Positions 57,582 to 64,000 of a stretch of DNA of 64,000 bases are shown piece after piece. The notes under the pieces were generated by a model. It searched no databases and was not told where the DNA came from. It saw nothing but the letters and a program-made list of their open reading frames with translations. Positions within the stretch are counted from its first letter, which is position 1. Every line of letters begins with the position of its first letter. Position numbers and translations under genes: made by a program. Origin of the DNA: Amyloporia xantha (Eukaryota; Basidiomycota; Agaricomycetes; Polyporales; Adustoporiaceae); assembly GCA_036971615.1 (NCBI GenBank), contig JAYKKR010000023.1, positions 558,001-622,000 of the forward strand, written 5' to 3'.

Positions 57582-57886
57582 CTCTAACTTCCTTATCGTA
57601 TATATTGTTCCATAGTTAATTACTTACTTCCACCGTTCTCCCTGTTGCCTAATCGAGAAAAGCGCGGACACGTGACTGGCCTGCGGCCGCCCATCCTCGC
57701 CTTTCATGTTCATTTTCTCTTCCTCCTTCTTTCTTCGTAGTCGATCCTGTACCCAAAACTCCTCCCTCAGTGCTCGACGAGCCGAGCCTGCGAACCTGCT
57801 CCACTCTGTTTCCCTCCGTTTACACTCCCCTTCGTCCGCGTCTGCGTTTCCAGACCGGGCTCTGTCCGTTACTATCGGCGACCTCC

Positions 57887-60783
57887 ATGCCTTCCGTCAC
57901 CTACAGCACCTCGGTGGGGCCGCCGCTCGACCTCGTAAAAGACATGCCGGTACGCCTCAAAGCGCACTACGATTCTTGGCGATTGTTCCTCGGGCACCGA
58001 ACGGTTCGCTCCTACCTTAAACTCGACGACGGGAGATTCACTGTATCTCCCAACGCTAATTACGTTCCCGCGTCTCCGCCTACGACCAAAGACGCGATGC
58101 AGACCTATGCGGATGGACGGCGGGGCGTATACGAGCGGGCTTTGCACCCTAGGTGGTACGTCGAATCGACTGCCCACCATGCTTACGCATTCGAGCGTCC
58201 GCTCCCCCCGGGAACAGTAGATCCAGCCCTCGTAACGTTGCAACCCGAAAACGACCACGGAAAACCCGTATCGTTCCACACGCACAATTGGTCTAGTCGG
58301 AAAGGAGCGCCGGAACATCGATTCTGGGACGCGCTCATGACCCTCCTCGACAAGGAACGGCAGCTCGCAGCCGTGGCTTCCATTCAACCGGCTGGTAATT
58401 CCGTTCTAAATCTTTACCCATCCGAGATCGAATCCTTGAAGAGTTCAGGGTATCTGTCCCTGTCGCTCTTTCAGCAGCGCGAAAGGGTCGCGGCCATCCA
58501 ACACTTTATTCTCGAATTGCGCGCCTTTTCCTGGTACGAGCACGTGTGGGGAGCTTTCCGATCGGGTCATTTCGCGCAGCCTTTGTCCGTCAACCCCGCT
58601 ATAGGATGCTGGCTCGCCGTCCCTAACGAAGAAACTCTCAAGCGTTTGGTCTTCTCGGGCGTCCCGGTCTGGTACGTGGTCCAATCTGTTCTACCTCCTC
58701 CCCACGCTCGCGCCGTAATGCTTCGCCCTATGCATGAACTTTTATCACTCGAGTATTGGGACGAGTCCGAACACTTCCTGATGCCACGCCACCGTATGAC
58801 GTCGAAAACCAAGAAAAAACTCGACAAGAAAGAACGAGAGTTAGCTATCTTGCACGAAGACTCATCGCTGTCCGACTGGGAAGCGGAGGACGAAGGTTGG
58901 AAGAATTGCGAACAGCCGACTCCTCAACCGGCCTCCCCCAAGCGTTCGCCTTCTCCCACTTGTGCTACGGACGATCATGACGAAACGACGAGCGTTCCTC
59001 TCGCTCACGAACCTCCCGAACCAGCGGAACCGATGGAGTGGACGCGTTCCCGTCCCTCCTCGCCGAACGTACCCGCGCAGGAAACCGCGGGGACCACGGA
59101 AGGTACCCGTGAAACGGTTCTCCCCGACTCTCCACGGCGACCGGATTCGCTTATCCCTGAAGGAGAAAAGGAGGCACCTCGAGGGCGTAGCCCGGCCCCG
59201 AAACGTCTCGCCGGAGTCGAATCGCGCTCCCCGCGATACGTTCGAACCAGGCCTGAACTCGCCGAACGAATATCAACGCTTCCGCGCCGCCGCTCGCCTA
59301 TGCCCCTGCAACGGCGTGAGTACCCTCGAAACGACCGTCACTGGTCCCCGGACTCAGGGTACCAATGGCGACGTCCCTTCAACTACCGACTTGATGTCCG
59401 ACGTTCTCGCTCTCCGCGAAGGTCGGACACCGTCAGGACGGCGGCACCCCGTTTCTACGATAATCGGAGCGGACAAATCGAACCTCGCCCTACGCGTCGA
59501 TCTCGATCTCCCCCCGGGCTCGTTCCCCTCGTCACCTAGCTAGTGGGTCGTCGCACGCCTTGCAGCGCACTCCCGAGCGCCGAACATCTCCTCGCGCTCT
59601 AGCCGATCGGTTGTCCGACAAAAGGGAGTGCCAACCGCGACCCACTCTCGCCGGCTCTTCCCTGACCAATAGGGACCTCCTCCACCGACTGTCGGATCCT
59701 CGCGCTTTGATCGATCGAATAAGGACCGCCCCTGCTTCGCTAGCTCGGGTGGCCTCATCCCCGGTCCTTCCTCCTGCGAGTGTCCCAACGCCTCCGTCTG
59801 CTGACGTCCCGGCGCCCTCTCCCATGGCGATCCCTGCGCCTCAACCGGCCGTAAATCTAGCAACTTCTACGGACGCGGATGACCCTATGCCTGATGAGAT
59901 GAGGGATGCTCGTGTAATCATCGACCCCAGGGGTTACCCAGTACGAACTCGGGTACCGGTAAATTCGGGCGACGAACTCAGGGCGTACCTCGACCGCGCC
60001 TTCGAACGCGACACCTCCTTACAAGCGGCCCGCGAATTCTTCGAAACGGACTCTGGGCCGGCGCCCAGCTTTCCCCCCATCACGGAGTACGAATTGCCCC
60101 CGGGGACGCTCTTTCACCGTCATCTCACCACGGCTTACGAAACGGGGCTGGCCTGGGTCAACAACAAAAGGGAATACCTACTCGAGTTCAACAACTACCT
60201 CCCTGGCCAGCGAACCGCGAAGAACGGCCGCGAATGGCGCAGCAAACTCCGGCCTGGCCGGATGACCGTCCAAGCTCTTAAGCTAACTACGGATCGTCGT
60301 CTTTCCGAGAGCGAACTGAAAGCACGGAACCTAGTTAACGTCACCGAGGAGGACTTGACTCACATCGCCTGGGAACTCGATACTTTCCATTTCCGACGGG
60401 ATTTTGAACGGCTTGCTGCTGCTCGAGACCTCTCCCTACGCGCCGCTTCCTTTCGCAACCGACCGCAAGTATGGGCGGGTATTCGGGACAGTATTCGTCG
60501 TGCTTGGGGACCGGACCTCAATCTCGTTCCGTCGTATCAGGAACCACGTTTCCTCGACAGTCCAGACGACCTCATTCGATGGCGCCACTGGCGTGCCTTA
60601 GGGCGTATTATGCTAACTTGGGACATGGACAATCTTACCCGTGAAGAGCTCCGCCTCACGCTGGGGGGCTCTGTGACGGATACGGTTCAGGGTATACTAA
60701 AGATATACGCTTCACTATTCCGCGCCACGTTTGGGACGTGTGAGCCGACCCTCTTCTACGCTCGAAGCTTTCGCAGTACTTAG
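57887..60783 (+). CDS. Accessory 3' ORF of chromovirus, function unknown (frameshifted)
   Basis: ATG 57887 (MPSVTYSTSVGPPLDLVKDM) runs 550 codons to TAG 59537-59539. A second frame carries on from about 59,500 to TAG 60781-60783. The six-C run at 59510-59515 explains the break: one more C would join RRSRSPP to RARSPRHLASGSS in one frame, giving about 960 residues. First domain (to about 58,780): LKAHYDSWRLFLGHRTVRSY, HPRWYVESTAHHAYAFERPL, WLAVPNEETLKRLVF, SGVPVWYVVQSVLPP. Middle: Lys-rich KTKKKLDKKEREL then acidic, then an RS/SP-rich disordered part (SRSPRRSDTVR). Second domain (about 60,040-60,660): TAYETGLAWVNNKREYLLEF, GREWRSKLRPGRMTVQAL, DLTHIAWELDTFHFRRDFER, DDLIRWRHWRALGRIMLTWD. The last 37 codons lie in the 3' LTR. 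No family recognised; it is neither envelope-like (no signal peptide or membrane helix) nor RT-related. Confidence 0.75.
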
Positions 60784-61156
60784 CCTCTTCCATATATGTT
60801 CATACCTTGTAACACGTGACTCAGTACTTACTTCACGCGCATCGCAACGTGGAATGTAACTCTTTTACTACTCCTACTTTTGCGTGACTCTTCGCGCGGC
60901 TGGAGTCAGGGTTTCTCTGAGCAGTCTTCACTGCTCTCTTTTCGGTCTCACCGGACTCTCGTCTCGCCTCGAAGGCGATCACGACGTCCGATTCGTTCTC
61001 GCAGCTCGACTACGTGTCACTCGGACGTGTTCCGTCCAGTGACCCAGCCGCTCTCACTACAACGAGCTCCGAAAGAGCTCACCAATTTTGAGCTCAGCGT
61101 TCAAGAAGATCCGTCCCTCCCTGAATTAGAGAGTGCCATCTCAGCGACCTCTCACA
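60672..61156 (+). repeat. 3' LTR of chromovirus
   Basis: 485 bp, same ends as the 5' LTR. The sequence just before it, CTGGGGGGCTC, is a weak polypurine tract. Carries two private bases relative to the other LTR copies in the window. Confidence 0.95.
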
Positions 61157-61161
61157 ATTAG
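61157..61161. repeat. Chromovirus target-site duplication, right
   Basis: ATTAG directly after CTCTCACA. Confidence 0.9.
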
Positions 61162-61612
61162 CTCACGTGGAGCTATCTTGTTGTTACGTTTGTGTAGCTC
61201 ATCTGGAGTTACTATCTGATTAAGTCCCTTCTAGCTCACGTGGAGCTACCTCTGTTGTTTGTTCGGGTCTATAGCTCAATACCTGCCTTGAGTATAGTCT
61301 CCATCCCTGTTTGTCTTACTAGTAGTCTTATACGTGTCTGTTCTTCTATAGCTCCTTGAGAGTTATAGCCTATCATCATCCTCTGATAAGACACCTGTGT
61401 AGTGTCTGTCAACCCTTGTCTGTGTTCCCCTCTTGTATTTGCCAGTGCTTGTATCTGCAGGCAGATCACGTACAGCCACCAACCTAGAGATTGATTGGGT
61501 AGCCTTTGTGGTGATTATCCAGTAATCCGCTCCTTCCCTCGAACAACTACGATAGCCTGGTATAAGCAGTCTTACCCGGTAAACCGTAGCAGAACACATT
61601 TCTGACCTGACA
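61162..61612. repeat. Right part of the interrupted host repeat
   Basis: Starts CTCACGTGGAGCTA, completing the hairpin unit cut by the insertion, and ends CCTGACA. Contains further hairpin units and loosely related ones (TATAGCTC...GAGAGTTATAG). Confidence 0.45.
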
Positions 61613-61616
61613 TCAG

Positions 61617-63062
61617 TTTTTTTTTTTGAACTATGTGGTATGTGAGATTTCTTATTTCCATGAGTAGATCAAACTAATATCTCATCAGTGGACAGACACC
61701 CATGACAGGGGTTGTTGAACTGGGCCAGGTATGAGTGAAAGCTGACCTCGCCTCAGCAGCCTCCTAATTAGCAAGTCATTGACTGCATTGTAGATCATGA
61801 CAACATCGAGATCGTGAAGGAGTGCGAGTCAAGTTGGCGAGAGGAAGAACGACGGTCCGTTGGTGTCCGTCACGGTGACGTGCTGAAGCTGGTAACCTGG
61901 GGTAAGCTGAACCTTATCTTACTGACACGATCACGCCCTGACTGGACAATTGACATTAGCGCCATGGACGCGTCGGTGCCCTTGTCCCTGCGTGTTCAAT
62001 GAGGAGCAGGAGTGGACGATAGCTAGGCTTGTCCTGCTTGTCCTTCACCTCGCGTCTTAGTTGGTGCGTTCGACAGCTGCCTCCTGGGACTTGGAACGGA
62101 CGAGCGCGGTTCACAATGTTCATGTCATTTGGTCAATCTGCACACACCGTGTTTCCCTCGGACGCGTCGCTGAAGCAGTTGGATGGACGGTCGGTAGTTG
62201 TCTTTCGTGTCTTGATGAAGACGATGTCAACGCTTGAGGACCGCGGCGGGGTGGTGAGTCTTGAATGATTCCTATTTTGGATGCTCTGACGACAGGTTCT
62301 GATGAAGCCGTTGTTCTAGATCATCTGCGGTGGCAATCGACGTCCAATTGGTGCGCGGGAAGGCGGATCACTAGTACGTCTGCCTTAGTTTGTCCGACGT
62401 CAATTTGGTTTGCAGCTGACTAGATGCTTTCAGCCATCTTCTTCAGGACTTGCTGTCTTGTCAAGATTCAGAGCAAGTGTCCCGGACGAAGAACATCACG
62501 GACGTCCGAGAACGGATGTTGACAGGGAACGGCCTTCGCCGGTCCTTGTGCAATGGACCGTGTCCGTTGTGCGATGGACCGAGCGCGAGTGGACTGTTCA
62601 GTCCCTAGGTGTTCGCGCGCAATGAATGAATATATGGACCACTGCACGCAGCGCAAGGCACGGAGTTGTTCATTTCTGAAGTGGATGACAGCCGATGAGA
62701 ACGGCGTTGCCTTCCTCGCATGGAGTAGACAGGTCGAAGCGGACGACAGCTGCAGCCAATATGGACCGTTGCTGTGATTCCCGGACAAGCGAACGAGGCG
62801 CTATCTGCGTCGGAGGGGCAAAGGCGGACAATGGCGTGCTGGACATTTATGAAGAAAGGTTAGTCCTCAGGCATCACATTCGATTTGGAACCTAATATGC
62901 GAATCTAGTTCTTCGCGCGTCAGACTCCGTCGATTCGCAGTGGGCGTCATGGTATTCTACGGAGTGCTCTTTTCACTCGACATTTGATGCGTGCCGGTGA
63001 CGATTTAGATGGCAGGTACTGAATGTGAGACGCGAGACGGTGAGCCGACGATTGCGAAACAC
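61617..63062. other. Unique spacer between inverted arms
   Basis: 1,446 bases starting with a T run. Some plus-strand stretches look exon-like (ESSWREEERRSVGVRHGD near 61,830) and GT-AG candidates exist, but no family is recognised and stops are frequent. Confidence 0.45.
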
Positions 63063-64000
63063 CTGATGTCAGGTCAGAAATGTGTTCTGCTACGGTTTAC
63101 CGGGTAAGACTGCTTATACCGGGCTATCGTAGTTGTTCGAGGGAAGGAGCGGATTACTGGATAATCACCACAAAGGCTACCCAATCAATCTCTAGGTTGG
63201 TGGCTGTACGTGATCTGCCTGCAGATACAAGCACTGGCAAATACAAGAGGGGAACACAGACAAGGGTTGACAGACACTACACAGGTGTCTTATCAGAGGA
63301 TGATGATAGGCTATAACTCTCAAGGAGCTATAGAAGAACAGACACGTATAAGACTACTAGTAAGACAAACAGGGATGGAGACTATACTCAAGGCAGGTAT
63401 TGAGCTATAGACCCGAACAAACAACAGAGGTAGCTCCACGTGAGCTAGAAGGGACTTAATCAGATAGTAACTCCAGATGAGCTACACAAACGTAACAACA
63501 AGATAGCTCCACGTGAGCTAATTGTGAGAGGTCGCTGAGATGGCACTCTCTAATTCAGGGAGGGACGGATCTTCTTGAACGCTGAGCTCAAAATTGGTGA
63601 GCTCTTTCGGAGCTCGTTGTAGTGAGAGCGGCTGGGTCACTGGACGGAACACGTCCGAGTGACACGTAGTCGAGCTGCGAGAACGAATCGGACGTCGTGA
63701 TCGCCTTCGAGGCGAGACGAGAGTCCGGTGAGACCGAAAAGAGAGCAGTGAAGACTGCTCAGAGAAACCCTGACTCCAGCCGCGCGAAGAGTCACGCAAA
63801 AGTAGGAGTAGTAAAAGAGTTACATTCCACGTTGCGATGCGCGTGAAGTAAGTACTGAGTCACGTGTTACAAGGTATGAACATATATGGAAGAGGCTAAG
63901 TACTGCGAAAGCTTCGAGCATAGAAGAGGGTCGGCTCACGCGTCCCAAACGTGGCGCGGAATAGTGAAGCGTATATCTTTAGTATACCCTGAACCGTATC
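63063..64000. repeat. Right arm of 938-bp inverted repeat (runs to window edge)
   Basis: Reverse complement of 60679-61616. Includes CTAAT (63518-63522, the ATTAG target in reverse) and 478 of 485 LTR bases (63523-64000). The arm probably continues beyond the window. Confidence 0.92.
63523..64000 (-). repeat. Third chromovirus LTR, minus orientation, cut by window end
   Basis: Matches the 5' LTR, not the adjacent 3' LTR, at both discriminating positions (ACGCGT and GCATAG when read on the plus strand here). The last seven bases of the LTR are outside the window. Confidence 0.93.

Larger units (their letters stand above)
48296..61156 (+). mobile_element. Complete Ty3/Gypsy chromovirus with accessory 3' ORF, 12,861 bp
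   Basis: Two 485-bp LTRs (48296-48780, 60672-61156) starting TGTGACGG and ending CTCTCACA differ at only two noted positions. The element is flanked by ATTAG/ATTAG. Coding order: gag with zinc knuckle and protease, reverse transcriptase, RNase H, integrase with a C-terminal chromodomain, then roughly 2.9 kb of extra coding sequence. Four in-frame stops and about three frameshifts make this copy non-autonomous, although LTR similarity shows it inserted recently. At 12.9 kb it is about twice the usual Ty3/Gypsy size. The large gag (over 1,500 residues with protease) and the extra ORF account for the excess. Confidence 0.95.
60679..61616. repeat. Left arm of 938-bp inverted repeat
   Basis: Comprises nearly all of the 3' LTR plus ATTAG and 455 bases of host repeat. 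Its reverse complement is at 63063-64000 with no length difference; three substitutions were noted. Downstream of CATCAG the two sides are unrelated. Confidence 0.92.

Noticed and set aside
61363..61599. Open frames conserved in both inverted arms
   Set aside because: Conservation comes from the recent inverted duplication (one substitution in 460 bases of flank), not from selection.

Overview
This window looks like nuclear DNA of a filamentous basidiomycete, most likely an agaricomycete (mushroom-forming fungus). The conserved genes are broken by many short GT-AG introns of about 50-70 bases. The transposon mixture (KDZ with a CxC2-like cysteine cluster, Plavaka/CACTA, hAT, Helitron-like, and a chromodomain-bearing Ty3/Gypsy) is the one known from mushroom genomes. 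No tRNA, rRNA, CRISPR or plasmid feature was recognised.

Layout. 1-13 kb is the gene-like end: a partial unknown gene, a TFIIIC-subunit fragment joined directly to a dihydroxy-acid dehydratase (ILV3) copy, a RIO1 kinase gene on the minus strand, and a small multi-pass membrane protein gene diverging from it. 13-18.7 kb holds a BRR2 helicase fragment, a decayed unknown gene, and an intron-containing orphan gene behind a 61-bp tandem duplication. 19-33 kb carries two related KDZ transposon remnants in opposite orientation, flanking one or two orphan genes on the minus strand. 33.8-40.3 kb is a Helitron-like coding region split by a hAT element. The hAT boundaries are exact: 8-bp target duplication TCCCGAGC and 10-bp terminal inverted repeat TAGTGTTGCG. 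40.3-47.3 kb is repeat debris: a duplicated 0.6-kb repeat, a 275-bp MITE, a Plavaka fragment and a decayed Gypsy gag-protease. 48.3-61.2 kb is one complete 12,861-bp Ty3/Gypsy chromovirus with 485-bp LTRs and a 5-bp target duplication ATTAG. From 60.68 kb the sequence is repeated in inverted orientation at 63.06-64.0 kb (938-bp arms, 1,446-bp spacer).

Most interesting points. (1) The chromovirus carries about 3 kb of extra coding sequence between integrase and the 3' LTR. It appears to be one ~960-residue accessory protein with an RS/SP-rich middle, split by a homopolymer frameshift. (2) The element sits inside one unit of an array of short hairpins around a CACGTG core, whose arms vary in a compensatory way. 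(3) The Helitron-like protein seems to start with a retropepsin-like domain lacking the usual D-S/T-G triad. (4) Conserved genes in the first 16 kb (TFIIIC, ILV3, RIO1, BRR2) carry in-frame stops or frameshifts. In RIO1 both lesions fall inside a 94-nt GT-AG segment whose removal would restore the frame.

Most coding sequence here is broken, so the window reads as a transposon-rich, decaying region with few intact genes. Boundaries of multi-exon genes are hand-traced and approximate unless a junction is given.
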